Source: a bacterium (GTDB lineage: Bacteria; Vulcanimicrobiota; JABDET01). From it: DNA of 64,000 nt. The notes below the pieces were generated by a model that ran no database searches, was not told the origin of the DNA, and was given only the letters and a program-made list of their open reading frames with translations. A program made the translations under genes and the position numbers. The DNA lies in the NCBI GenBank assembly GCA_021817145.1, contig JAKAVV010000012.1, forward strand, positions 1-64,000, in the 5' to 3' direction. This document shows positions 1 through 8,401 of this stretch, in pieces. Each line of letters opens with the position of its first letter. The first letter of the stretch is position 1.

Positions 1-31
1 CTCGCGCTGCGCCTGAATAATTTTCCTGCGT

Positions 32-1018
32 TTAAGCGAAAGTCAGCAGTTCTTTTTTCAATTCTCTCACTGCTTCAATCATGTTGGCAAGCTTGGCTTT
101 CGATTCTTCCATTGTTCTTGTTTTTAACCCGCAGTCAGGATCCACATAAATTCTTTCAGGAGGGATCACCTCCAGAATGGTCTGAATCCGTTTTTTAATT
201 ATTTCTTTGGATTCTATGCTGTGGTTGTGCACATCCAGCACTCCAAGTCCGATCTCTTTTGTAAAGGGGGTTTTCTTGAATAGTTCCACCAAATCATAAT
301 CTGAATTTGCCATTTCCAGATCTAATTGATCCACAGGCAGTTCTAAAAGTTTTGGATAAAGTTCGGCAAAATTTCCGTAGCACATATGGCTGATCGTTTT
401 TGCTTTTAAATTTTTAGTAACTCTTCCTAATGCTTCGACTGCCACAGGGAGTTCTTCTATTTTTGTGGAAACAGCAGGTTCATCAATTTGAATGCAGACA
501 GCCCCCGCTTTTTCTAATGCCAAAGCTTCCTGGGCAATGACTTCGGCAAATGCCAGAGCAGTTTCTCTGCGGTCGGGATAAAATTCGTTAAAAGACCAGT
601 CCATCATGGTATAAGGTCCTGTAAGCATCCCTTTTACGGGTTTTTCAGTTAAACTCTGCGCATACTTCCACCAATCCACTGTTATTGGACCATGCCATTC
701 CAGCTTTCCTGTTACTACTGGTTTGCGGTAGTAACGGTTCCCGTACGATCTAACCAGCCCAGAAATTTTGCAGCCGGATAGATGTTCAGCAAAAAAAGTT
801 GCCATGTCTCCTCTGTACATTTCTCCATCTACCAGGATATCAAGCCCTAAATCTTCCTGAAATTGAATGATCTCTCGAGTTGCTTTTTTTTCGAGTCTTT
901 CAAGCTCTTCCTGAGAGATCTCTTCTTTTGACAATTGAGTTCTGGCTTTTTTCAAGTAATCGGGTTTCGGGAATGATCCAACTGTTGTTGTGGTTAAAAA
1001 TGTTTTTGGTAAATTCAC
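32..1018 (-). CDS. MetE-core-like methionine synthase, zinc site intact
   Basis: This 328-residue protein matches the C-terminal catalytic half of cobalamin-independent methionine synthase (MetE), without the N-terminal folate-binding half. It should methylate homocysteine using an unidentified methyl donor. The zinc ligands of the family are visible: H211-x-C213 in 'ISHMCYGNF', E235 in 'LDLEMANSD' and C296 in 'VDPDCGLKTR'. The N-terminal 'VGSFPK' loop and the 'IDEPA' strand are also present. The start is GTG with a GAGGAGG ribosome site, and it overlaps the stop of the upstream paralogue by 4 bp (GTGA), so the two are probably translationally coupled. Short 'core' methionine synthases of this kind are known in bacteria and archaea and include folate-independent types. 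Which donor is used here cannot be read from the sequence. Confidence 0.85.
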   Translation of the reverse strand: MNLPKTFLTTTTVGSFPKPDYLKKARTQLSKEEISQEELERLEKKATREIIQFQEDLGLDILVDGEMYRGDMATFFAEHLSGCKISGLVRSYGNRYYRKPVVTGKLEWHGPITVDWWKYAQSLTEKPVKGMLTGPYTMMDWSFNEFYPDRRETALAFAEVIAQEALALEKAGAVCIQIDEPAVSTKIEELPVAVEALGRVTKNLKAKTISHMCYGNFAELYPKLLELPVDQLDLEMANSDYDLVELFKKTPFTKEIGLGVLDVHNHSIESKEIIKKRIQTILEVIPPERIYVDPDCGLKTRTMEESKAKLANMIEAVRELKKELLTFA

Positions 1019-1998
1019 GAGTGCCTCCTCAGCGCAAGATCTTTTGTTAACCCTGAGACCAAGTTCAATTTTTCCAGGGCTGAATCATAAGGCAAGAACT
1101 CCAATCCACAGGATGGATTTAAAAATTGAATGTGGTCCGCGTTTTTTTCAAACGATTCGAGCAGGTTTCTTAACTCTTCTTCTTTCTCCATTTTTGTGTT
1201 TCTGGCATCTACAAGACCAAGAGCCAGATCTTTTGGAAAACGTTTTTCTTGAATCAGTTGGATGTTTTCTCTGCTGCTGGCTAAATCCACTCCAATGCCG
1301 TGAACTGGGAGAGTTGATAATTGATCGAAAATTTTACTGATGCCGGAAAAATAAGTGTAAAGATAAATGGTTGAATGAGCCAGAGGAGTGACGCAAATTT
1401 CTAAAGCTTTTGCCGCCAGTTTGAAATCTTCAGGATAAAATGGCAGAGATGGTTCATCAAACTGCAGGAGTCGAGCCCCTGCATCTTCTAATGCTCTTGC
1501 TTCTCTAGCTAATGCTCGGGCAAGATCTAATACCAGATCTTCTTGTTTGCTGTAATGACGATTTTTACACAATCTTGCCAGGGTGTAGGGTCCAGGCAGA
1601 ACAGCTTTTATCTGAATCGTTTTGGGAGCAGATTTAAGGGCGAATTGAAAGTCTCGGACCAAAATCGGTTCACTCCATCCAACAGCAGATTCAATAACTG
1701 GCTGTCTGTAATAGACATTGTTGTCAAAAAATCTCAGCAGCCCATTTATGGAAATCCCGCTTAATTTTCTTGCGGGTGAAACCAGGGGATCCTCCCATCG
1801 GACTTGCCCATCTGTGATTACCTCTATTCCTGCCTTGATTTGGGTTTCAATGACTTCTCGTGTTACTTCGTCTTGAATTTTCTGGAGTTCTTCTTCTGAG
1901 ATTTTCTGCTGTTGATAAGATTCAAACCCTCTTCTCAATTTTTGCTTCTGATATGAATCCCCAATTTTAGGAAAACTGCCAACAACAGATGATTTCAT
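1015..1998 (-). CDS. MetE-core-like protein lacking zinc ligands
   Basis: A 327-residue paralogue of the downstream gene, with the same MetE TIM-barrel signatures: 'VVGSFPKIGD' at the N-terminus, 'LPGPYTLARL' mid-protein, 'QFDEPSLPFY' and 'LNPSCGLEFL' near the end. The metal site has changed. The position of the H-x-C pair reads 'TIYLYTYFSG' and the glutamate region reads 'GVDLASSRE', so only the final Cys (C297) remains. I chose the ATG at 1998 rather than an upstream start because it follows AGGAGG with a 6-nt spacer. It is encoded directly upstream of the zinc-bearing copy. It could be a donor-binding partner, analogous to the N-terminal half of full-length MetE, forming a split enzyme. 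That role is inferred. Confidence 0.78.
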   Translation of the reverse strand: MKSSVVGSFPKIGDSYQKQKLRRGFESYQQQKISEEELQKIQDEVTREVIETQIKAGIEVITDGQVRWEDPLVSPARKLSGISINGLLRFFDNNVYYRQPVIESAVGWSEPILVRDFQFALKSAPKTIQIKAVLPGPYTLARLCKNRHYSKQEDLVLDLARALAREARALEDAGARLLQFDEPSLPFYPEDFKLAAKALEICVTPLAHSTIYLYTYFSGISKIFDQLSTLPVHGIGVDLASSRENIQLIQEKRFPKDLALGLVDARNTKMEKEEELRNLLESFEKNADHIQFLNPSCGLEFLPYDSALEKLNLVSGLTKDLALRRHS

Positions 1999-2085
1999 AA
2001 TATACCTCCTGAGAAGCAATGCAGCTCTTTTAGAACTGCGAGAAATAATTTCTTAGTCCATTCACCGTTTTGTCTTATTTCCCTT

Positions 2086-3471
2086 CTATTTTTCCCCCAG
2101 GAAAAAAAGTTTGATTCTTTTCAGGATGAATGTTCCTGGTGTTTCTGATTCCTTTTCTTCTTTTGTTTCCAGATCTTCAAGTTCTTCCCTGGGAAGCTCT
2201 TTTAATCTTTCAGCAATAGCATTTGACAGATGTTCCAGAAAACCGGGATGGCTTTCCAAAAAAGGAGCTAGTTCTTCTTTTGTGAAAACTAGAACTAAGG
2301 CTTCTCCTTTTGCCTGGATCGTAGCTTTTCTCGGTTCTCCAGTGATCAATGCCATCTCGCCAAAAAAACCGCCTGGTTTATACGTATGGAAAACAGCTTC
2401 ATTTTTTGCGGCGACTGCTTCCCCTTGCATTAAAACAAAGAAATCTTGATTTGTTTCCCCTTCTTTTATGATGAACTCTTTACTGCCATAGAGATTGAGT
2501 TTCCCGCGCTCCAGTAAACTTTCGAGATTTTTTTCATCCATGCTGGAGAATAATGGGAGTGATTTCAAAAAGTCAATTGATCTCTTTTTTTCTGTTTCTG
2601 ATGCTGTCCTTATCAAACCCTCTATTCCCATGGGAATCTCTTCTCTTCGAACCTGATACCAGATTTTCCGAGCAAGATTTCCCATGATATCGGGTAGGTG
2701 ATCAAAATCTTCTGTCCAGATTTGCAGACTGTAAGTAATCAGGTCATTTCCAAATTCCGCTATAGAAACAGAAGGAGGAGGATCTTTTAAAACTCCTTCG
2801 ATTTGAGAGGCAGAGAAGGTCAGAACTTCATAAATTTTGTCGGGGGAGATTTTCATGGCGAATGGGATTTTTAATTCACGAACATGGCGGCTTGATGGTG
2901 AAGAAAAGTTGTAAATGTCGTTTTTTGCCATGGTAGAATGGGGAATCACAATGGAATCATTTGTTCGAGTTACAAGAGTGGTTGATCTCCACTCCATTCG
3001 CGCTATTTTCCCTTCTACTCCTCCGATTTTAATCCAGTCCCCAATTCGATAGGGGGAAGAGAAATGGAGAGCGAGTCCAGAAATCAAGTTGCCAAGGGTG
3101 TCTTGAAATGCAAAGCCGATGATAACGGTTACAATGGCAGATCCAGTTAAAATAGGGGTTAGCCTAATACCTGTTTCATGACGCAGGATAAAAACAAGGG
3201 CAGTAAGAAGAACGATGGCTTTAAAAACACCGATTAAAATATCTGGAATTTCAGCCTGCAGACGAGAGATTAGAAAGCGTCTGAAGAAAAATTCCATAAA
3301 AAGATCGGTGGCAGCCCAAATGAAGTACATAAAGAAAAATATGATTGCAAAAACATAGATGGGGTAAGGATAAGGATGGAAAATGAGAAAAGCAAGAACC
3401 AGTAAACTAATGAAAGCTCTCGCAGTCAGAAGCCAGATTTTACCCTCAGGAGCGCGCGCTTTGTCCCTCAT
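2086..3471 (-). CDS. MscS-family channel with C-terminal cyclic-nucleotide-binding domain
   Basis: A 461-residue inner-membrane protein. Two to three hydrophobic segments (roughly residues 12-65 and 85-135) precede an MscS pore and beta domain with 'GFAFQDTLGNLISGLALHFSSPYRIGDWIKI' features, split here as 'FQDTLGNLISG' and 'YRIGDWIKIGG'. Residues from about 300 form a cNMP-binding domain with the phosphate-binding cassette 'FGEMALITGEPRKATI', which keeps the Glu and Arg that contact the cyclic nucleotide. The tail is acidic and then basic. This layout suggests a mechanosensitive channel gated or modulated by cyclic nucleotide. The listed ATG has GGAGG only 1 nt upstream, so the true start is uncertain. 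It is divergent from speD. Confidence 0.85.
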   Translation of the reverse strand: MRDKARAPEGKIWLLTARAFISLLVLAFLIFHPYPYPIYVFAIIFFFMYFIWAATDLFMEFFFRRFLISRLQAEIPDILIGVFKAIVLLTALVFILRHETGIRLTPILTGSAIVTVIIGFAFQDTLGNLISGLALHFSSPYRIGDWIKIGGVEGKIARMEWRSTTLVTRTNDSIVIPHSTMAKNDIYNFSSPSSRHVRELKIPFAMKISPDKIYEVLTFSASQIEGVLKDPPPSVSIAEFGNDLITYSLQIWTEDFDHLPDIMGNLARKIWYQVRREEIPMGIEGLIRTASETEKKRSIDFLKSLPLFSSMDEKNLESLLERGKLNLYGSKEFIIKEGETNQDFFVLMQGEAVAAKNEAVFHTYKPGGFFGEMALITGEPRKATIQAKGEALVLVFTKEELAPFLESHPGFLEHLSNAIAERLKELPREELEDLETKEEKESETPGTFILKRIKLFFLGEK

Positions 3472-3581
3472 TCCTCCACTGCCTTCGCTCTAAAACTCTC
3501 CTCACCCTTTTTTTAAAAAAAAATCTGCCGAAAAAAAGGGAAGAGGGAAGGGGTTCAGAATTTTAAAAATGTTTAACTCTA

Positions 3582-3626
3582 CCGAAGGAAACTTCGGGAA
3601 AATTTATTGGAGGTGAGATTCTCACC
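3582..3626 (+). promoter_or_regulatory. Structured leader upstream of speD (two hairpins)
   Basis: Two perfect hairpins sit in tandem just before the speD ribosome site. The first is CCGAAG, loop GAAA, CTTCGG at 3582-3597. The second is GGTGAG, loop ATT, CTCACC at 3612-3626. The ribosome site AAAGGAG follows 6 nt later, ahead of the start at 3647. I do not recognise a named riboswitch. The position suggests a possible polyamine- or SAM-responsive leader, but this could also be simple mRNA stabilisation. Confidence 0.4.
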
Positions 3627-3646
3627 AAAAGAAAGGAGCTTCATTG

Positions 3647-4084
3647 ATGAAAGCATTGGGACATCATATTCTTGTTGAGCTTTCGCAGTGTAATCCGGAG
3701 GTATTGTGCAGTTTAACAAAGGTCCGGGAGTACATTGTAGAGGCGGCAAAACGAGCAAACACACAAATTAAAGAAGTGGCTCTACACAAGTTTACTCCTC
3801 AAGGAGTCAGTGGTGTTGTGGTTATCGCTGAATCCCACCTCTCGATCCATACGTGGCCAGAGTTTCAATACGCTGCTATTGACATTTATACTTGCGGCGA
3901 ATCAGCAAATCCCTGGAAAGCCTGCGAATTTCTGGCAGATGCGTTTCAAGCCAGGCAAATTGTTCAAACTGTTGTTGAAAGAGGGATCGAAACTCCTGAA
4001 GGCTGGTACAGCCATGCCACTGTTTCCTCGACGTTTGGGGAGAACTCTTCCTCTGTTGATCAAGGGATGGCAGAAGCTGTTTGA
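3647..4084 (+). CDS. speD: S-adenosylmethionine decarboxylase proenzyme
   Basis: This bacterial class 1B SpeD (145 residues) produces decarboxylated SAM, the aminopropyl donor for spermidine. It matures by self-cleavage. The processing site is 'ESHLSIHTWPE', where cleavage before the Ser generates the pyruvoyl group. The typical N-terminus 'MKALGHHILVEL' supports the ATG at 3647 rather than the TTG one codon earlier, and AAAGGAG lies upstream. The gene overlaps speE by one base (TGATG), so decarboxylase and aminopropyltransferase are made together. The C-terminal extension after residue 125 is Ser-rich and not conserved. Confidence 0.95.
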   Translation: MKALGHHILVELSQCNPEVLCSLTKVREYIVEAAKRANTQIKEVALHKFTPQGVSGVVVIAESHLSIHTWPEFQYAAIDIYTCGESANPWKACEFLADAFQARQIVQTVVERGIETPEGWYSHATVSSTFGENSSSVDQGMAEAV

Positions 4085-4983
4085 TGTTATCGCATGGATT
4101 GAATCTGGAAGCCCCGCTAACCTCTAAAAAAAGCGGCTGCCATCAATTTTATGTGGAATGGCAGAGCCCTGATTCAGCCCATTTCCACGGCGTTGGGAAA
4201 ACGGTTTATTCGGGTAAAAGCCCTTATCAGACGATTGAAATTTATCAGACTCTAAAGTTTGGCAAACTTCTTGTTTTGGATGGGGATCCTCAATCCTCTG
4301 AACAGGATGAAGATATTTATCATGAGGTTCTGGTTCACCCCGCCCTTGTTACCTGTTCTGATCCTGGAGCTGTTTTAATTTTAGGAGGTGGGGAAGGAGC
4401 TACTCTGCGGGAGACGCTTCGTCACAAAAGTGTTCAAAAAGCTGTGATGGTGGATATTGATGAATTGGTTGTCCAGGTTTCTAAAGAGTTCCTCCCAACC
4501 TATTCGAGCGGCTGTTTTGATGACCCAAGATCCATGCTGCTGATTCAAGATGCAAAAGTTTTCTTGGAAAAAACTGTTGAACAGTTTGACTGCGTGATTT
4601 CAGATTTAACAGAGCCTTATCCTGATACTCCTACACAGGCGCTTTTGTCAGAAGGATTCTTTCGGCTGATTAAAAGCAAAATGAAGCCTGGCGGGGTTTT
4701 TGCCATGCAGGCTTCGCATTCTGGTAGAGGAATGCATCATTTGCACAGGAGTTATGTTGGAATGTTAAAGGAGATTTGGAAAATTGTCAGGCCCTACCAT
4801 GCTTTTATCCCTTCTTTTTATTCTGACTGGGGTTTTATCTTATGTTCTGATTTATTGGATCCTCTGAAAGTTTCTGCGGAGCAAGTGAATGGAAAAGTTT
4901 CCTCTTTTTCAAAAAATTTGCGCTATTATGATGGAGCCATTCATCAAGCTTTATTCACCCTTCCCAAAGAGTTTAGGTCTTAG
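4084..4983 (+). CDS. speE: Spermidine synthase-family aminopropyltransferase
   Basis: A 299-residue polyamine aminopropyltransferase that transfers aminopropyl from decarboxylated SAM to a polyamine acceptor. It shows the family's order of motifs: 'DGDPQSSEQDEDIYHE', the nucleotide loop 'ILGGGEGATLRE', 'VDIDELVV', 'DAKVFLEKT' and 'ISDLTEPYPDTPTQALLS'. The catalytic region reads D-L-T-E-P, closer to the DLxDP form I recall from thermophile and thermospermine-type enzymes than to the DSTDP of classical putrescine-using SpeE. The acceptor could therefore be something other than putrescine. Start ATG 4084 overlaps the speD stop. Confidence 0.9.
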   Translation: MLSHGLNLEAPLTSKKSGCHQFYVEWQSPDSAHFHGVGKTVYSGKSPYQTIEIYQTLKFGKLLVLDGDPQSSEQDEDIYHEVLVHPALVTCSDPGAVLILGGGEGATLRETLRHKSVQKAVMVDIDELVVQVSKEFLPTYSSGCFDDPRSMLLIQDAKVFLEKTVEQFDCVISDLTEPYPDTPTQALLSEGFFRLIKSKMKPGGVFAMQASHSGRGMHHLHRSYVGMLKEIWKIVRPYHAFIPSFYSDWGFILCSDLLDPLKVSAEQVNGKVSSFSKNLRYYDGAIHQALFTLPKEFRS

Positions 4984-5100
4984 AAAGGATTTTTCATTTT
5001 TCAGATGAGAAAAAAAATACAGCCCAACTCTATCTGCGCTTGATAATACAGTAAAAATAAAGATATTATTTTGGTTTTTAAGATATTTTTTGGGGTCCAT

Positions 5101-5129
5101 TTGACACTTTTTTGATCCCTGTGTGTTAT
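5101..5129 (+). promoter_or_regulatory. Sigma70-type promoter for comM
   Basis: A consensus -35 TTGACA (5101-5106) is separated by 17 nt from TGTTAT (5124-5129), which matches four of six -10 positions. Transcription would begin about 7 nt before the ATG at 5143, giving an almost leaderless mRNA. No Shine-Dalgarno sequence is visible before that ATG. Confidence 0.5.
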
Positions 5130-5142
5130 CATCAAAATTAAG

Positions 5143-6660
5143 ATGATGGTAACCCTTTTTTCTTGCGCTTTTTCCGGGCTGGATCCTGTTTTGATTCGGG
5201 TGGAAGTAGATATTTCCAATGGACTGCCTGTCTGTCAAATTGTAGGGCTTCCTGATTCAACAGTTCAAGAAGCAAGAGACAGGATTAGGGCAGCAGTAAA
5301 AAATTCAGGGTTTGATTTTCCTTCCCAGAGAATTACGATTAATTTGGCTCCTGCGGACAGCAGAAAAGAAGGTTCAGGGTTTGATCTGCCAATGGCTTTA
5401 GGAATTTTGGCGGCAAGCGGTCAAATTCAAGCCTCTTCTTTTGAGAAATTTTTATTTTTAGGAGAACTTGGGTTAAGTGGAGCTGTTCGTCCTGTTCCAG
5501 GGATCCTGGTGGCTGCTGAAATCGCTCGAAGAAAGGGAAAATTTAATTTGATCGTTCCATCAGAAAATGAAAATGAGGCATGTTTGTTTGATGAAATCAA
5601 GGTCTGGTCAGTTTCTTCTCTGAAAGAAGCCGTTCTGGTTTTAATGGGAGGAAAAGAATCGGTTAAACCCAGGATAACATGGGCAGTTCACAGGAATGGA
5701 TATGTGGATTTGAAACAGCTTAAAGGACAGGAACAGGCAAAAAGAGGGGTTGAGATTGCGGTCTCTGGAAATCACAATCTTCTTTTGATTGGTCCTCCTG
5801 GCAGTGGAAAAAGTTTTTTAGCTAAAATGATTCCTGGGATTCTCCCTCCTTTAAATTTTCAGCAGGCTCTTGAGATTTCTAAAATCCAGAGTGTGGCAGG
5901 AACGCTGAAAGAAGGAGTAGCCACAACTCCGCCTTTCCGTTCTCCCCATTCTACAATCAGCTACGCGGGAATGGTGGGAGGGGGACCTTTTGCCCGCCCA
6001 GGGGAACTGTCTTTCGCCCATCATGGAGTATTGTTTCTGGATGAGTTTCCTGAATTTCATCGGAATGTATTGGAAGCTCTCAGGCAGCCTCTTGAAGAGA
6101 GAAAGATAAGTATTGTTCGAATATCAGGTTCTGTCATTTATCCCGCTGATTTCCTGCTGACAGCTGCCATGAATCCCTGCCCTTGTGGGTATTATGGGGA
6201 TCTTGTTCGACCGTGTTTGTGCAGACCGACAGAAGTGATGGCTTATAGAAAAAGAATTTCAGGTCCTCTTTTAGATCGAATTGATTTACAGATTGAGATG
6301 TCCAGAGTCTCTTATGATAAATTTTATGATTCTCCTTTTTCAGAGTCTTCTGAAAAGGTTCGTAATCGAGTGGTTTCTGCCCGAAAAATGCAAGAGGAGC
6401 GGTATGAAACTCCTGGAATGACAAACAGCAGAGTTGAGGATGAAATTTTTTGGAGCCGAGCGGATCTTTCTTCAGAAGCAAAAGTTTTTTTAAAAGAGTG
6501 TTATGACAGAATAGGATTGAGCTCTCGAGGGAATATACGGGTTTTGAGGGTAGCAAGAACGATTGCGGATCTCGACAAAAGTCCCACAATTAAAAAACAT
6601 CATCTGGAAGAAGCTGTAAGCTGTAGGGTATTAGAAAAAAAGCTCTGGCAGTCTTATTGA
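5143..6660 (+). CDS. comM: YifB/ComM-family Mg chelatase-like AAA+ ATPase
   Basis: A 505-residue protein of the ComM/YifB family, a hexameric helicase-like ATPase that promotes branch migration during natural transformation. Domain order is typical: an N-terminal ChlI-like domain ('VEVDISNGLPVCQIVGLPD', 'APADSRKEGSGFDLPMA'), the AAA+ core with Walker A 'GPPGSGKSFLAK' and Walker B 'GVLFLDEFPEF', the Cys cluster 'NPCPCGYYGD...CLC', and a C-terminal 'NIRVLRVARTIADLD' helix. Length is normal for the family. It appears monocistronic and converges on pntB. Its presence hints at DNA uptake, consistent with the pseudopilin genes near 56 kb, but that link is inference. Confidence 0.93.
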   Translation: MMVTLFSCAFSGLDPVLIRVEVDISNGLPVCQIVGLPDSTVQEARDRIRAAVKNSGFDFPSQRITINLAPADSRKEGSGFDLPMALGILAASGQIQASSFEKFLFLGELGLSGAVRPVPGILVAAEIARRKGKFNLIVPSENENEACLFDEIKVWSVSSLKEAVLVLMGGKESVKPRITWAVHRNGYVDLKQLKGQEQAKRGVEIAVSGNHNLLLIGPPGSGKSFLAKMIPGILPPLNFQQALEISKIQSVAGTLKEGVATTPPFRSPHSTISYAGMVGGGPFARPGELSFAHHGVLFLDEFPEFHRNVLEALRQPLEERKISIVRISGSVIYPADFLLTAAMNPCPCGYYGDLVRPCLCRPTEVMAYRKRISGPLLDRIDLQIEMSRVSYDKFYDSPFSESSEKVRNRVVSARKMQEERYETPGMTNSRVEDEIFWSRADLSSEAKVFLKECYDRIGLSSRGNIRVLRVARTIADLDKSPTIKKHHLEEAVSCRVLEKKLWQSY

Positions 6661-6687
6661 TACCTTTTTGATAGGCTGTATCTGTGA

Positions 6688-8106
6688 TTAAGCTTCTTTA
6701 ACAGCAGCAGTCAATTTTTGGAGAGTTTCTCTGGCATCTCCAAACAACATATAGGTTTTAGGGTTATAAAAGAGTTCATTTTCAATTCCTGCGAATCCAG
6801 GGCTCATGCCTCGTTTCAAAACAACCACTTTTTCAGCTTGATCCACATTTAAAATAGGCATTCCATAAATAGGGCTTGTTTTTGTGGCTCTTGCGGCAGG
6901 ATTAACAACATCATTGGCGCCTACCACTAAAACCAGGTCTGTTCTCGGAAATTCAGGATTAATTTCATCCATTTCATGCAGCTGTGGATAAGGAACATTT
7001 GCCTCAGCTAAAAGAACATTCATGTGTCCAGGCATCCTCCCTGCCACTGGATGAATCGCGTATTTGACTTCAACCCCTTTTTTCCCAAGCAGGTCAGCCA
7101 GATCTCGGATCTGGTGCTGCGCCTGAGCAACTGCAAGCCCATATCCTGGGACAATAATGACATTTTTTGCATAAGCCAATAAAACAGCTGCATCATCGAG
7201 AGAGATCTGTTTAATGCTGCCATTGGATGAAGGGGATCCTGAGACTGCCAGTTCCCCCTTCCCTCCAGGGCTTGCGCCAAAAGCTCCGAACAATACATTG
7301 GACAAAGAACGGTTCATTGCTCTGCACATCAACTGGGTCAGTAGAGTTCCTGACGCTCCGACCAGTGTGCCACTGATAATTAAAAGATTGTTTCGCAAAA
7401 CAAAACCTGCAAATGCCACAGATAGTCCTGTAAAAGAGTTGAGTAAAGAGATCACGACAGGCATGTCTGCTCCCCCAATTGGGATGACCATCACAATTCC
7501 AAAAATAAATGCTGTTACAGCCAGAACTTCATAAACCAGAGGATTGATTCGTATTAAAAAAAAGGTGGCAGAAATTAAAATAATCGCCGCAAAAGCTAAT
7601 GTGAGAGCCTTTAAAATAAAACTTTTTGACGCTTTGGGTCCGATAAGCCCCTGGAGTTTTCCAAATGCCACCATGCTTCCCGAAAAAGTGATGCATCCAA
7701 TCGCTGTTCCAACAGTCATTGGAATGGTTCGAGCCAGGAGTAAAGGGGCATGGGCTCCCAGCTTTTCGAAAAGTTCTGTTCCTTCCACAAGGGCAGCTGC
7801 TCCTCCCCCCATTCCATTGAATAATGCCACCAATTGAGGCATATCTGTCATTTTTACTCGATATGCTAAAAGAAGTCCGACTCCGCCCCCAATAAGAATT
7901 CCAATAAGCATGATAGGAGCGGTCAAAATTTTCTCCTGAGCAGAAGTGATCAAAATCGCGGCAAGCATGGAAAAAGCGGCAAGCAAATTTCCATTTCGAG
8001 CGGTTTTAGGAGAAGACAGTTGTTTAATTCCAACAATAAATAAAACCGCGAGTAATAAATAAATTAAAGGGAGAAGAGAAGAGTGATTACCCATTTCTGT
8101 TTCCAT
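6688..8106 (-). CDS. pntB: NAD(P) transhydrogenase subunit beta
   Basis: Beta subunit (472 residues) of the proton-translocating transhydrogenase, which couples hydride transfer from NADH to NADP+ to proton entry. About eight to nine membrane segments fill residues 1-270. The C-terminal dIII NADP-binding domain contains 'IVPGYGLAVAQAQ', 'HPVAGRMPGHMNVLLAEA', 'VVGANDVVNPAA' and 'KRGMSPGFAGIENELF'. It is last in the operon pntA1-pntA2-pntB and overlaps pntA2 by 20 bp. A second ATG at 8094 is an equally plausible start, because neither has a strong ribosome site. Confidence 0.95.
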   Translation of the reverse strand: METEMGNHSSLLPLIYLLLAVLFIVGIKQLSSPKTARNGNLLAAFSMLAAILITSAQEKILTAPIMLIGILIGGGVGLLLAYRVKMTDMPQLVALFNGMGGGAAALVEGTELFEKLGAHAPLLLARTIPMTVGTAIGCITFSGSMVAFGKLQGLIGPKASKSFILKALTLAFAAIILISATFFLIRINPLVYEVLAVTAFIFGIVMVIPIGGADMPVVISLLNSFTGLSVAFAGFVLRNNLLIISGTLVGASGTLLTQLMCRAMNRSLSNVLFGAFGASPGGKGELAVSGSPSSNGSIKQISLDDAAVLLAYAKNVIIVPGYGLAVAQAQHQIRDLADLLGKKGVEVKYAIHPVAGRMPGHMNVLLAEANVPYPQLHEMDEINPEFPRTDLVLVVGANDVVNPAARATKTSPIYGMPILNVDQAEKVVVLKRGMSPGFAGIENELFYNPKTYMLFGDARETLQKLTAAVKEA

Positions 8107-8401
8107 CTTTTGGAACAGATGGTTTTTTCTTAAACATCTGCAGCATTCGATCCGTTACCGCAAATCCGCCAACCACATTGGCTGCTCCTAAAACAACGGC
8201 TGAAAATCCAAGAATTGTTTGATACTGGGTGTGCGCTGCTCCTAAAACCAGCATGGCTGCAACCAGAACAATTCCGTGAATGGCATTGGTTCCTGACATT
8301 AAAGGGGTGTGAAGGGTTGCAGGGACCTTTGAAATAACCTCAAATCCGATAAAAATCGCCAGAACGAAAACATAAAGGCTGAATAAAAGATGGGCGCTCA
8401 T
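8087..8401 (-). CDS. pntA2: NAD(P) transhydrogenase subunit alpha, membrane part
   Basis: A 104-residue protein with three predicted membrane helices (about 8-28, 38-60 and 64-86) and the signature 'PLMSGTNAIHGIVLVAA'. It corresponds to the membrane half of PntA, which is split from the NAD-binding half here as in many bacteria. Its start overlaps the pntA1 stop by 4 bp. Confidence 0.93.
   Translation of the reverse strand: MSAHLLFSLYVFVLAIFIGFEVISKVPATLHTPLMSGTNAIHGIVLVAAMLVLGAAHTQYQTILGFSAVVLGAANVVGGFAVTDRMLQMFKKKPSVPKDGNRNG

Noticed and set aside
990-1340. Plus-strand open frame opposite the MetE-like genes
   Set aside because: Antisense shadow of two well-conserved genes, with no ribosome site or recognisable protein features.
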